DNA from: Chlorops oryzae
Lineage: Eukaryota > Arthropoda > Insecta > Diptera > Chloropidae
Assembly: GCA_020466095.1 (NCBI GenBank)
Contig: CM035806.1
Span: 69,951,077-70,015,076 of the forward strand
Length of the DNA stretch: 64,000 nt
Reading direction: 5' to 3'
The position numbers and the translations under genes are program-made. Below are positions 10,308 through 20,999 of the stretch, piece by piece (positions within the stretch are counted from its first letter, which is position 1; the number at the start of each line of letters is the position of its first letter). The notes under the pieces are model-generated. The model was not told where the DNA came from, did not search any database, and saw only the letters and a program-made list of their open reading frames with translations.

Positions 10308-10471
10308 CTGTCCATTAAAAAAATTTTAAAAAAAATACGGACTCTAAACATCTAACGGGTCATAACTAAAAATCTGGACTTACTTTATCTTACCGTAACT
10401 GAAAAAATTATTAAAATACAAAAGTGGGTTTTTTGACTTAGAAACTTTATATTATCTTGAAGAGAAAAATC

Positions 10472-11284
10472 TTAGTGAACTTTAGTGTACGGCCCATCTA
10501 TAGCAACACATCGTAGTTTTGTTCGGATGCTTGCGCAAGCACGCTGTACACCATTAGTGTCCACTTCCTTAAGACACTTACGGATGCGACGTATCAACTG
10601 CTTCACATTTTTGGCTTTCCAACCTTTTTTATACACAAAAGCTTTGACTTCTCCAAAAAAATCCTCAATCGGGCGGCATTGTGGTAGGTTTGTAGGGTTC
10701 CTCGCTTTAGGCACAAAATCGATGTTTTTGTTAACCAAGAACTCCAAGGTTGCTCTAGCATAATGTGACGAGGCTTTGTCGGGCCAAAAAACGTAATTAT
10801 CATTTTCATGATGTTTTTTAATAAAGGGAATCAAAATTTTGTCTAAACATTGTTTAATGTAGACTTCATGGTTTATTGCCAGCCCACTTGGCTTGAAGTA
10901 CGGCTCCGAAATGCCCTTATCCGAAACTGCAATGTAGAGCATGACCTTGGGCTCAAATTTCTTTTTAAATTTGTATTTTACACTAGGAGGCGTTGAAGAG
11001 GCGTCATGTGTGTAATAAACATCGTTACCTGGCATTTGTGGACCGCTGAGTGAAAAATAACTTTCATCATCCAAAATGAATGATTTTTCTTTAAAATTTC
11101 TCCACATCCACAAACACTGTGACTTAACTTGCCTTATCTGCTCTTCAGTGTATCCAGGACAACGCTGCTTCTTTCTGGCTTTAATATTGAGTTTCTTCAA
11201 CGTTTTGCATACATATGGCTAGGAGCATTCGAACTTACGAGCGGCTTCGGCTTGACTTAAGCCATCCTTGTTCATGAATGCCTT
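10472..11284 (-). pseudogene. DD37E Tc1/mariner transposase, catalytic part
   Basis: The minus-strand frame shows FILDDESYF, then YVFWPDKASSHYA, then CRPIEDFFGEVK. There are 37 residues between the second Asp (WPD) and the Glu (PIE), hence DD37E. The segment begins right after the retrotransposon at 11284 with an HTH-like AFMNKDGLSQAEAARKFECS. A TAG stop follows at 11219-11221, shortly before the CKTLKKLNIKARKKQ block. The gene is therefore broken by both the stop and the insertion. The HTH N-terminus is at 15684-15899. Confidence 0.85.
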
Positions 11285-11530
11285 TGTAGTGTAATGTTGA
11301 TTTTATAATTATATTTGATTATAAATTTATTTATACTACAATAAAAGATAATTATTATTTACAAATTTGAAATTAAAGAACTGAGCTTATCTTTAAACAT
11401 CCGCTGTGTCCGACAACCAGAGAGGAAGGAAAAAAATGAAGAAACGATGATCAGCTGTTATTTGGAAAATGTTAAGAACGAGCGTTGCCACCTCGTATTA
11501 TTTTAAAGCTACTGTGACGTTGTCGCTACA
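11285..11530 (-). repeat. 3' LTR of CsRn1-like element
   Basis: 246 bp, bounded by TGTAG...CTACA. The CTACA end abuts the polypurine tract and the stop end of pol. Confidence 0.92.
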
Positions 11531-14500
11531 GTACTCCCCCACCAGTGATGCTTAAGGCGAAACGAACTCTTTTTTTAGAACCTGGTTTTGTTTCCTGCTC
11601 TTCATTTTCTTCCAAGTTGGTCGTTGCAGCTGGTTTCAGTCGATCTATTGATACAAACTTCTCCTTTCCTTCCATATTTAGTTTAAATACTTTGGCAGAT
11701 TTACTCAGCACTTTATACGGCCCTTCGTATGGATGTTGTAGTGGCCGCTTAACTGCATCAGTTCTTACAAACACAAAAGAGCATTTGCTAAGTTCTTTGT
11801 TTATAAAATTTTTGTTGTTGGTGTTGTGAGTTGTAACTGCAGGCTGTATGTTGGACATTCGTTGGCGAAAACTCTGTATCCAGTTTATATCTGATGTCTC
11901 GTTATTATTAGATTCACAAAGATCACCTGGAAGCTTGATGGGTGTTCCATAAACCATTTCAGCAATCGAGCAATCACATTTTTCAATAATTTTTGCGCGT
12001 AATCCTAATAATACTAGTGGTAGCGCTTCTGTCCATTCGTTACTTTTATGGCATCGAAGCGCTGCTTTAAATGTTCTATGCCACCGCTCTATTAAACCGT
12101 TGGACTGGGGATGATAGGCTGTCGTGTGTACTATTTTTATTCCCAGACGATTGGCTAGTGTTCTAAATAAACGCGATTCGAATTGACGTCCTTGATCGGT
12201 TACCACAATGCTTGGAACTCCGAACCTGGAAATCCATGTATTTAAAAATGCATTCGCGACTTGCTCCGCAGATATGTCTTTTAAAGGAATGGCTTCTGGC
12301 CATTTAGTGAATCGATCAATGCAAGTAAAAACGTATCTGTAGTCGTTAGAAGGAGGCAATGGCCCAATGATGTCAATGTGAACGTTTGAAAATCGTTGTT
12401 TTGGTGGTTGAAACTGCTGAATTGGACTTTTAGTGTGACGCGAAATTTTTGCTCTTTGACATGTCAAACAGGTTTTTGCCCAAGCAGCGATGTCCTTACA
12501 AATCGATTTCCATACATATTTTTGTCGAATTAATTTGCTAGTTGTTTTTGGACCCGTGTGAGCTAATCCATGTATGATGTTGAAAATCGTCTTTCTAAAT
12601 GAAATTGTTAGATATGGTCGAATAACATTATTTGAAACATCACAATAAATTTTCGCTTCGCTATTTGGAAATGTTAAAAGCTTTAATTTGAGATTAGACT
12701 TGTCGTCATTCAAAAGATTTTGTAGCTCGAGGTCACATTTTTGTTCGGCTTCCAGTTTTTTAAAATTTATAGGACTTGGTGAGTTTATTGCATTAATCCT
12801 GGATAAAGCGTCTGCTGTTATATTCTCTTTGCCGCTGATATGACGAATGTCAGTCGAAAATTGTGAAATGAGATCCAAATGTCTTAATTGTCTTGGAGAT
12901 GCTTTCTCTGGACGTTGGCGAAATGCATATACCAGCGGTTTGTGATCAGTGAAAATAATAAATTCTCGACCTTCTAAAAAATATTTAAAATGTTTAACAG
13001 TCATATAGATTGCAAGTAGCTCTCTGTCGTATGCACTGTAATTAACTTGGGCTTTATCCAATTTTTTTGAAAAGAATCCCAGTGGTTTCCATTCACCATT
13101 AATATTTTGTTCCAAAACTCCACCTATAGCGAAATCGGATGCATCAACTTTCAATGCAGTTTGCGCACCAGGAACGGGAAAACTCAACAATGTTGAGTCA
13201 GCTAATGATTGTTTGCATTTAGTAAAGGCTTCTTTTAATTCGTTTGACCATGCAATAGGAGTTTTGTCATTTTTTACGTTTTGTTTGTGTATACCGTGTA
13301 GTAAAGCTTGTGACGCAGCTGCTTTTGGCATAAATTTACGATAAAAATTTATCATGCCTAAAAATCGTTTGAGATCTTTGATAGTCTTAGGCAAAGAATA
13401 ATCTTTTAATACTTGAATGCGGTTTTGAAGAGGTTTAATACCGTTTTGGTTGATTGTGTATCCTAAGAAATCTATTTCTTTGGTACAGAAAACACATTTT
13501 GCCATATTTGTTGTGAGACCGTATTCACGAAAGCGTTGAAATAGTTTTTTTAAATGCTGCACATGTTCTTCTTGACTTTCAGAGGCGATTAAAAAATCAT
13601 CAAAATAGGCGTATACTCCTTTCAATCCCTTAATGACTTCATCTATAAATCGTTGAAAAGACGGTGCAGCATTCCTAAGCCCAAATGGCATTCGCAAAAA
13701 TTCGAAATTCCCGAACGGTGTAGTTACTGCAGTTTTTTTAATACTGTCTTTAGCCATGGGTATATGATGGAATGCTTTTACAATATCAATTTTGCTGAAA
13801 ATTGTTTTTCCATTTAAATAGTTACTGAAATCGTGTATATTCGGTACTGCATATCTGTCAGGAATGGTTCTGCTATTTAGTTGGCGATAATCTCCGCAAA
13901 CGCGCCATTGCCCGTTTGATTTGAGCGTCATGTGTATGGGGCTGGCCCAATTACTATTCGATGGTCTGCATATGCCCAACTTTTGGAGTTCATCAAAACT
14001 TTTCTTACAAGCGTCAAATTTTTCTGGAGATAGCCGTCTGGGTTTTGCAAAAACCGATGCTCCTTCAGTCGTTTCTATGTAGTGCTCTACCTTGTGGCTA
14101 ACATTGGTGCGGAAGTTGGCATTGTTAAGGTCGTTATATTCTTCTAGCAGTGACTTCAGAGGATTTGTAGTAATCGTCTCGGTTGTTTGCGTGTCATAAA
14201 TTCGGAATCCTTTACATTTAGTACCTGTTGATGGATCAATTATATGACTATTTCTTATATCGATGAGTAGGCCATAGTGTGCGATGAAATCCGATCCAAT
14301 TAATGGCTTATCAACTTCCGCAATAATAAAATTCCATTTTAGTTTTCGTTTTAAACCAAGATCGAGAGTGAGTGTTTGTTTACCAAAAGTTTTAATGGGC
14401 GTGCCATTAGCAGCATAAAGTGTAAAAGAGTCTATTTGTTGTCGTTGGTGATTTTTTTTCTTCACGGGAAAAACGGACACATCAGCACCGGAATCTATGA

Positions 14501-14678
14501 GGAACCTGTATTTCGTTTTAGTGTCACGAACAAACAGGCGACAAATTTCATAGCGGATCTCATCCGTCACCAAAGATGAGACGCTCTCTAGTTTTCCGAT
14601 TTTTGATTTTGCTTGGAGAAAGTGCAAGGCTGGACGCATTTTTGTGCCTTCTCCTTGTATTTGTAATGGTACCAGCAA
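11526..14678 (-). CDS. pol: Pol polyprotein of CsRn1-like Ty3/gypsy element (PR-RT-RNaseH-IN)
   Basis: An uninterrupted 1050-codon frame. In order: aspartic protease with LIDSGADVSVFP (about residue 60), reverse transcriptase with YAYFDDFLIAS (catalytic FDD, about residue 365), RNase H with KVDASDFAIGGVL and FTDHKPLVYAF, then integrase. The integrase has an H-H-C-C zinc-binding region ending CLTCQRAK and an apparently complete D-D-E set (VHIDIIGPLP, VVTDQGRQFE, HPQSNGLIERW). It overlaps gag by 91 nt in the -1 frame, so it is probably made as a Gag-Pol fusion by frameshifting; the ATG at 14678 may not be used. No defect is visible. Confidence 0.92.
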   Translation of the reverse strand: MLVPLQIQGEGTKMRPALHFLQAKSKIGKLESVSSLVTDEIRYEICRLFVRDTKTKYRFLIDSGADVSVFPVKKKNHQRQQIDSFTLYAANGTPIKTFGKQTLTLDLGLKRKLKWNFIIAEVDKPLIGSDFIAHYGLLIDIRNSHIIDPSTGTKCKGFRIYDTQTTETITTNPLKSLLEEYNDLNNANFRTNVSHKVEHYIETTEGASVFAKPRRLSPEKFDACKKSFDELQKLGICRPSNSNWASPIHMTLKSNGQWRVCGDYRQLNSRTIPDRYAVPNIHDFSNYLNGKTIFSKIDIVKAFHHIPMAKDSIKKTAVTTPFGNFEFLRMPFGLRNAAPSFQRFIDEVIKGLKGVYAYFDDFLIASESQEEHVQHLKKLFQRFREYGLTTNMAKCVFCTKEIDFLGYTINQNGIKPLQNRIQVLKDYSLPKTIKDLKRFLGMINFYRKFMPKAAASQALLHGIHKQNVKNDKTPIAWSNELKEAFTKCKQSLADSTLLSFPVPGAQTALKVDASDFAIGGVLEQNINGEWKPLGFFSKKLDKAQVNYSAYDRELLAIYMTVKHFKYFLEGREFIIFTDHKPLVYAFRQRPEKASPRQLRHLDLISQFSTDIRHISGKENITADALSRINAINSPSPINFKKLEAEQKCDLELQNLLNDDKSNLKLKLLTFPNSEAKIYCDVSNNVIRPYLTISFRKTIFNIIHGLAHTGPKTTSKLIRQKYVWKSICKDIAAWAKTCLTCQRAKISRHTKSPIQQFQPPKQRFSNVHIDIIGPLPPSNDYRYVFTCIDRFTKWPEAIPLKDISAEQVANAFLNTWISRFGVPSIVVTDQGRQFESRLFRTLANRLGIKIVHTTAYHPQSNGLIERWHRTFKAALRCHKSNEWTEALPLVLLGLRAKIIEKCDCSIAEMVYGTPIKLPGDLCESNNNETSDINWIQSFRQRMSNIQPAVTTHNTNNKNFINKELSKCSFVFVRTDAVKRPLQHPYEGPYKVLSKSAKVFKLNMEGKEKFVSIDRLKPAATTNLEENEEQETKPGSKKRVRFALSITGGGVL

Positions 14679-15406
14679 TAAGGTTTATTCTCCCTAGATT
14701 TTGATCTATGACGTTTATTATTTGAGCGACTATTATTTCTTGATAGTGCTGCGACTTGACTTCCGAGTTCCTTTATTTGCTTCTGAAGAGTATCTAATGT
14801 CGCATTATGTTGTTTGTCAGGACTTATCGAATTAATTTCTGATGATTCAGTGGTATCACCAATTTTATCAGCCATTATTGCAAGCTTATCCAATGGGTCG
14901 TCGCTCACGGCTAATATTGCCTTTGTTTGGTTTGGCAGACGTTGGATCCACAGCTGTTTCAGCAACTCATCTGTTATCTTACCAACGGAAAGAGCTCGCA
15001 TCTCGTTCAACAGTTCTGATGGTTTTTTTTCGCTGGTGTCCACATTGCTTAAAAGTTTGCGTAGTCTTTTCTCTTCTGAATCGGTGAAAGAATTAATCAA
15101 ACGTTGTTTCAATGTGAAGTATTTATTTTCCGTAGGTGGATTAATTATTATGTCAGACACCTTGGACAACACGCTGCTTTCAATAGCTGCTACAACCGAA
15201 TGATATTTTGTGTCATCTATTGTTATTCCGGCTATTACGAATTGCGACTCCAATTGGCTGAACCAGAGATGCGGGTCAGCACGCCAAAAAGGTGGTGCCT
15301 TTATTGAAACACGTGCCACTTCTGCGTTTCCATTACTTGCTGGTTGCCTAATGATGGCATTTTCGTCAATGGAGTCAGTTGGCATATTAAATCCGTATTT
15401 AACCAT
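14588..15406 (-). CDS. gag: Gag of CsRn1-like element
   Basis: 272 residues. The start is about 27 nt inside the 5' LTR, directly after the primer-binding site. The capsid-like region includes APPFWRADPHLWFSQLE and a following helical segment, a common pattern in this clade. The C-terminus has CWYHYKYKEKAQKCVQPC, a C-x3-H...C-x3-C arrangement (CHCC) in place of the retroviral CCHC knuckle. This CHCC motif is, to my knowledge, diagnostic of the CsRn1 lineage. The protein should form the particle and bind RNA. Confidence 0.9.
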   Translation of the reverse strand: MVKYGFNMPTDSIDENAIIRQPASNGNAEVARVSIKAPPFWRADPHLWFSQLESQFVIAGITIDDTKYHSVVAAIESSVLSKVSDIIINPPTENKYFTLKQRLINSFTDSEEKRLRKLLSNVDTSEKKPSELLNEMRALSVGKITDELLKQLWIQRLPNQTKAILAVSDDPLDKLAIMADKIGDTTESSEINSISPDKQHNATLDTLQKQIKELGSQVAALSRNNSRSNNKRHRSKSRENKPYCWYHYKYKEKAQKCVQPCTFSKQNQKSEN

Positions 15407-15433
15407 GCGATCCTTTAGTCGGGGTCACCAATT

Positions 15434-15679
15434 TGTAGTGTAATGTTGATTTTATAATTATATTTGATTATAAATTTATTTATACTACAATAAAAGATAA
15501 TTATTATTTACAAATTTGAAATTAAAGAACTGAGCTTATCTTTAAACATCCGCTGTGTCCGACAACCAGAGAGGAAGGAAAAAAATGAAGAAACGATGAT
15601 CAGCTGTTATTTGGAAAATGTTAAGAACGAGCGTTGCCACCTCGTATTATTTTAAAGCTACTGTGACGTTGTCGCTATA
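15434..15679 (-). repeat. 5' LTR of CsRn1-like element
   Basis: 246 bp and nearly identical to 11285-11530. Transcription would start here and run leftwards. Confidence 0.92.
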
Positions 15680-15683
15680 CCTT

Positions 15684-15899
15684 CTTCAGTTTCCGAATGC
15701 CCTTTGGCGTCATAATAGTTGGCTTTCTCCCAGAACCCGACTTCCTTTCAATTCTAAGAGAGCTTAAAATTGAGTAAACTGTACTTTTAGCGACGCCTTC
15801 AGCCATAAAATGAGCACATGTAAAATTTTTTCCTTTGTCTTCATTGTTTTTGTAGAATTGTACAATGCGTTCGCGGAGATGTTCTTGCTTCGACGTCAT
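15684..15899 (-). pseudogene. DD37E Tc1/mariner transposase, N-terminal HTH part
   Basis: It starts MTSKQEHLRERIVQFY and continues with AHFMAEGVAKSTVYSIL, a helix-turn-helix typical of the N-terminus in this group, then a basic GSGRKP linker. The frame ends where the CsRn1-like element enters (CCTT duplication). It continues in the same orientation at 11284. Confidence 0.85.
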
Positions 15900-16100
15900 T
15901 TTACGGACTAATAGAAAACGCATGATATTATAACTTGGGCACAAAAAAGATGATGCAATAACTAAGCTTTTTGCATAATGCCGACATGTACAAGTGTACA
16001 ACAACAAAACGGCAGATCATTGAAATTAGTCCAGATTTTTAGTTATGACTTTATTGGTGAAAAAAGGTGGCATGCTGCACTTAAAAGTAACATAACTTAC

Positions 16101-16250
16101 AGTTTCAGACGATTCTTTGGCTGCTTTAAGTTTCTGGTAGACTGCTAATCTTTCTTCGCCTTCAAACTTACTGTATTCATCCGCATGGAACGTATTATAG
16201 TGTCTGCTGATATTATACGTTTTACATATTATGTGCTTTTTGCACACTAG
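16101..16250 (-). pseudogene. hAT element B transposase, exon 1 (zinc-finger N-terminus)
   Basis: Minus-strand reading CKKHIICKTYNISRHYNTFHADEYSKFEG matches the C2H2-like BED-related N-terminus of GTF2IRD2/ZBED5-type hAT proteins. It ends KAAKESSE then GTAAGT at 16100, a good splice donor. The matching acceptor is at 10308, so the original intron was only about 120 bp before the DD37E transposon entered it. Confidence 0.75.
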
Positions 16251-16766
16251 ACACTGAGATTCGTTTCAGGCTTGATAAACTATCGTTTGCGTGCTAGTGA
16301 TGTGAAAATTGTTTAATATCGGTATATTAATATCGACATTTCAATATTATCAACCTCAAGATATCGATACGATTTAATATCGATGGTGCACTCGCTCTTT
16401 CCAATGGTTATTGAGTTTTTTTGCATTATTCAAAATTATTATGCCCTTATACCAATCTAAAAATTTTATTATATTTTGGAAAATATTAAGAATATCCCGT
16501 AACTGATATTAAAACATATTTTGCAAAGCCAAGACAACGATTAAATACATCGAATAACTTCAATTGCAAGCACATGGAATATCATCACTCATGTGATTTT
16601 CTAATGGGGCTTCTTTGTAGTTTGATTTTTTGTAAACACACACAACCATTTCCGTTTTTTTCGTCTCGCACAAATGTGCCCCTCGCCCAGCACGCCCGCG
16701 GGGCTGAGAGCTGCCCATCTGTGCGATTTGCCCATACGAGCTGAGTTGTTCATCTCTAATTTAAAG

Positions 16767-16984
16767 TCTTAAATAAAACTCCTAACATAGTATAATTTTC
16801 AAATCCTTTTTACTCCTTTTAGAGTAAAATTTTTCACAGTAAAAATTTTAAACAGTCAATTCTGCGCATATTGAACACTCAAAAAGGAGTCTAAATTCAG
16901 TATGAAAATTACTTTAAAATTAGTCTCCTCAAACTGTACAGGATGCTTTTTCGTCCATTTTTCAATCATCGAAAGCAAAAAAAA
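16767..16984. other. AT-rich sequence between hAT B and the truncated copia
   Basis: It contains imperfect AAGGAGT / ACTCCTTTT motifs in both orientations, like those at 48340-48660. This suggests an old MITE. No gene is visible. Confidence 0.4.
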
Positions 16985-18139
16985 ATTTAGCAAGTCATGC
17001 AAGTGCAAATGTCAACGGTCAGGGTGTTGTGCGCTTAGCTGTTAAGGGCGAAGAAGGCCAAAAACGGGCTATTGCGTTGAAAAACACGCTATTAGTTCCT
17101 GATTTGAGGACAAACTTGATTTCTGTTGCAAAGATCACTGATAAGGGACATAGAGTGATTTTTTCGAAAGACGGTGCATCTGTTCAAAATGAATTCGGAG
17201 ACATGTCACTATTTGCTGAAAGAAAAGGTGACCTATTTTTTGTCCGTGAGAGCATGGAATGTGCTAATGTCGAAACGAAGTGTTCCGAGCTGTCGAGGTG
17301 GCACTGTCGTTTTGGCCACCTGAACGCGAACGATCTGATGTATTTGATAAAACGCGGCGTGATACCTGCAAATAATGTGCGAGGAGCTGATGAACTGGCG
17401 AACTGTATTGTGTGCTTGAAGGCCAACATGACCGCTTTACCATTCAAGAGAGAAAAATCTCCTTGTTCGGAGCCGTTAAAAGTTGTCCATTCTGATGTCG
17501 TTGGTCCTTTTAGGGTTGAAGGCACGGGCCGTGCTAAATACTTTGTCACGTTCATCGATGATTGCAGTAGATGGTGCGAGATATATTTCCTTCGAGAGAA
17601 GTCTGGTGTGTTTGAAGGTTTTAAAAGGTATCAATCCTTTTTCGAAAGACAAACGGGATACAAAATTTTGGCCTTGGCTAATGTTTGTAAATTGAATAAA
17701 GCGCTGTATGGCCTTAAGCAGGCGGGGAGACAATGGTATAATAAGCTAAGTATGCAACTTATGAAAATTGGTCTTACACCGACAACTTGCGAGCCATGTT
17801 TATTCCACGCGCATATTGACGAAAGCATTGTACTTGTTCTGGTGTATGTTGATGACTTGGTGGTTGCTACCGCTAATGAGAAAAATTTGCAAAAAGTTCG
17901 TAAGTTACTGCTGGAAAGCTTCGAAATAAAAGACTTAGGCGAAGCAAAATATTGCCTTGGTTTGGACATAACACAACAAAATTCTATGATTGAACTAAAG
18001 CAAACTGGCTATATTCTAGAATTGTTGCAGTAATTTGGTATGCAATCCCTTATCTACCCCTGCCGAACTGAGCTTAAGATTAAATGATAAAAGCGAAAAG
18101 TTGGATGAAAGCTACCCGTATCGAGAGCTCATTGGAAGT
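16985..18139 (+). pseudogene. Ty1/copia Pol, 5'-truncated and internally deleted
   Basis: The frame opens in the end of the protease/GAG-pre-integrase region (NTLLVPDLRTNLISVAKIT). It goes through the integrase zinc-binding region (WHCRFGHLN...C-x2-C) and the first integrase Asp block (VVHSDVVGPF). It then jumps without the rest of integrase into the reverse transcriptase (CKLNKALYGLKQAGRQWY and VYVDDLVVA). A deletion of more than a kilobase of coding sequence therefore lies near 17665. A stop follows at 18031-18033. The copia sequence is cut at 18139 by the BEL element and resumes at 28288. Confidence 0.88.
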
Positions 18140-18552
18140 TGTTTAGTTTTGTACGAAAGAATAAAAAAAGAGAATGAAAAACAATAAAAACCATTTGTAA
18201 GCATTTAATGCATTTAAGACAAAAAGTCATACGTTGAACTCAAAAGATATCAAATTTCGTTTCGCTCATACGTAACCAATATATTTGTGCATAATATTCG
18301 ATTTAATTAAACAAACAAAATATTGGTCATAAGAATAGCATACTAAGCAATAAAATTGTATAAAAGAAGTACAAACGATCAATAAAAATAAGTCCAATTC
18401 TAAACTCTTGACTGATCAATTCACTTAAGCGTTCATATTGACTTCGAGTATCAACAGTTCATGTGCTGTCTGATACAAGTTAAACTTAAAATATCTGCAG
18501 TTTATGTGCTGCACGGTAATTTGATTTAGCTCCCCTTTTCTAAACTTAAACA
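18140..18552 (+). repeat. 5' LTR of BEL element
   Basis: 413 bp. The ends TGTTTAG and TTAAACA form short inverted repeats. Confidence 0.92.
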
Positions 18553-19877
18553 TTGGTGACCCCGACGGTCCCACATCATATACAAGTGTGGACCAAGATC
18601 CACCAGGATCAAATTGACCACAAAACGCGGAATCATAAAAACCCATTATTTTATAGTGAATTTTGTTTAGTTCGTCGCGAATCAAACCGTTTCAACGCGC
18701 GCATCAATATTCGGTCAGACACCGATAAAGGATAAGTTTTGCTACATATTGGCAAAAATCAAACATCAATTCATCATTCAACAAAAAACTTCAATAACAC
18801 GTTGGACATAAATCAACAGAAGAAGAAAACCGAAGATACATTACACGATGGAGCAATTCTCAACATTGATAGAATCTCAAAAAACGTTGGCAGACAATAT
18901 TCATAGAATCATACAGAATTACAAAAAGGATTCTAAGGAGAGAAAGCAGACTCCAGGCTACTTGGAAGAGCGACTAAAGCGGTTGGACGAAGCATGGACT
19001 CGTTTCGAATCCAATAACACCCAAATGAAACTGATGAACCCCATTCCTTCCGACGAAGAGTACTTTAAGGACGACTTCTATACGAAAATGCCGGATCTCG
19101 TTTTTAAATTCAGAGAAGAAATTGAGTCCTCAATGAGTAAGCTAAAGCCAACACCACAAGCAACTCCACTACAAAATGTGAACCAAGGTGAGGAACACAT
19201 AAGCAGGCTGGGCCCAATCATGCGTAAACAAGGAGCAATGATTTCGTCACTGAGGCGTCTATTGAACAGTAAAACAAATGAAGAAGCACCAGAACAAGCT
19301 GTAGCCGCAATCAAAAAGCTATGGCAACAAGTAGAAGATGCAAACTTTTTTATTTGGGGAGAATGCTCTGACCCAAGCAAAGAAGGATACAATATGGACA
19401 CATATATCCAGATCGAGGAATTGGTGCAACAAAAGTTGGCGATGCTGTCAAAAAATCGAATGCAAACATCAGCGAATAATAGAAGACAGCCAGAAGTCAA
19501 AATGCCGAAAATTTCTATAGACAATAGGGTGATTGATTATTCGACATTTTCCTGTAACCGGTTTTCGAATAACCCGATATTTAAGGATATTAAAAAAACC
19601 GATTGAGCAAATAAAATTTAACTAAAAACCGGCTAACCGGTTATGTTAAAAATCCAAATAAAAAGAAATTTCGGGGCAGGTGTTATTTGCTTGTGGCTGT
19701 TTTATTTAAAAGCCATTTTGAAAAAAACTTACAACATTAAAAAAAACCCAAACAAAAAATTGCACATTCAGCGTATAAAATAAATTAAAAACAGCCATAT
19801 TTTCATTTGATATACCATAAGTTAAAAATATATATCATCGTTCGTAAAATATTTTGTTGTATATGAAGAAATACAAT

Positions 19878-20045
19878 AGGGGTATTCACAAAGGCGTGTT
19901 AAAAACGTTGGAAGGTCGGAAAATCGGAAAATTGCGACTTCTTAAAAAATTTTAAGCTTTTTTTTATCTTGCACAGCTTTTTAAGCAGTTAAAATTTTCC
20001 TATTTTCCGACTTTCCTATTTTCCGACGCCTGTGTGAATACCCCT
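19878..20045. mobile_element. 168-bp MITE, ends AGGGGTATTCACA, copy 1
   Basis: Inverted ends AGGGGTATTCACAAAGGCG / CGCCTGTGTGAATACCCCT with AAT on both sides. The interior is a palindrome of GGAAAATCGGAAAA motifs. A second copy with the same AAT flanks is at 48658-48827. Confidence 0.85.
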
Positions 20046-20630
20046 AATGTGTTGGAAATTCACGTTTAAGGTTTATTTAAATAGAACTGAGCTAAAAAAT
20101 GTGGGCTTATCGTTTGACGGGGTGGAGTTTCCTATAGATCTCTGATTTGTATTGAATGGAAAAATTGTTTTTCGTATTAATAATAAGGATTGCCATTATA
20201 TTGTTATTGCAAAAAGCGTTGATACACCGAAATCCAAAAAAATTCTACCTTTAAAAACCACAGTGAAAAATCTTTCAAAAAGAACTATTGTTTTACTATA
20301 TCCAATTTACCCAATTGCTTCCCAAAGCACTAGTAAAGTGTTAGTTCGAGTGAACAAGTGGTGATTTTTAGCTCACGCGCAATGTTAATTTTCTACAGAA
20401 CAAGACATAAGCAAAGGCATAAAGAAGAACCAGTACTGGTGGAATTAGAAGTAGTAAAACGCTAGAGTTTAACTGCTCGTACTTCCTGCAGGGTAGCTAA
20501 TGATAACACATATATACTTTCAATGTAGACACAAATGCAACTCGAAAAGAGAATTCGCTAAGAGTTTCACAAATATAATTGCTTAGTGTAAAAGGCGTCA
20601 ATAGAGGTAATTTCATGGCAATTTTTATAT

Positions 20631-20999
20631 CATGTCCTCACTATAGCCCAAATTAAGTAATTTCGGTGTTTTCGTAATTTCAACCTCAAACCCGTTCACA
20701 TAGTCGTAATTTCGGTAATCGTAATTTCATTTGCTTTCCGTTTACAAGATTTCAAATGAACGAAATTTCATTCAAAGTTCCAGGGATGCATTTACAGAGG
20801 ATTCAAGCAAAATCTACTACAAATTCAGGGCTTCATGCGGTTTTATATTAATTTCATGAATAATTTCGGTGAAATGACGACAGTAGAGTAATTTCATTCG
20901 ACAGATCCCAGTATGGCGAAATGACGCAAATTCTGTGTAATTTCAAGCGAAATTACGAAAACTCTGAAATTACTTAATTTGGGCTATAGTGAGGACATG
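20631..20999. mobile_element. Foldback MITE, ends CATGTCCTCACTATAGCCC
   Basis: 369 bp. Inverted ends share at least 35 bases (CATGTCCTCACTATAGCCC then AAATTAAGTAATTTC) and enclose repeated GTAATTTCG/CGAAATTAC motifs. The TCCTCACTATAG core resembles the TTCTCACTATAGG right end of the Harbinger-like MITE at 3865. The TSD is unclear. Confidence 0.75.

Larger units (their letters stand above)
11285..15679 (-). mobile_element. Ty3/gypsy retrotransposon, CsRn1-like, TSD CCTT
   Basis: It has 246-bp LTRs at 11285-11530 and 15434-15679, flanked by CCTT (11281-11284 and 15680-15683). I find one difference between the LTRs, at the extreme end (CTACA versus CTATA), which means a very recent insertion. 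The primer site next to the 5' LTR (right side) reads TTGGTGACCCCGACTAAAGG. The polypurine tract next to the 3' LTR is GGTGGGGGAG. Both gag and pol frames are open, so this copy may be complete and autonomous. Confidence 0.92.
10365..16043 (-). mobile_element. Tc1/mariner DD37E-type transposon, TSD TA
   Basis: Inverted ends ACTAAAAATCTGGACT sit next to TA on both sides (10363-10364 and 16044-16045). The element lies inside the first intron of the hAT B transposase, between the donor at 16100 and the acceptor at 10308. Its own transposase is split by the Ty3/gypsy element at 11285-15679. Without that insertion it is about 1.28 kb, a normal size for the group. Confidence 0.85.
8512..16758 (-). 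mobile_element. hAT element B, TSD ATTTAAAG
   Basis: The ends are TAGCGATGACCAGC at 8512 and, reverse-complemented, TAGAGATGAACAAC at 16758. Both are flanked by the 8-bp duplication ATTTAAAG (8504-8511 and 16759-16766). It encodes a GTF2I-repeat/ZBED5-like hAT transposase on the minus strand. The element is about 2.6 kb without the DD37E Tc1/mariner element that entered its first intron. Confidence 0.85.

Noticed and set aside
16985..18033. A chimeric integrase-RT gene as a novel fusion
   Set aside because: Integrase and RT blocks are in normal copia order with the middle missing, so an internal deletion explains it.
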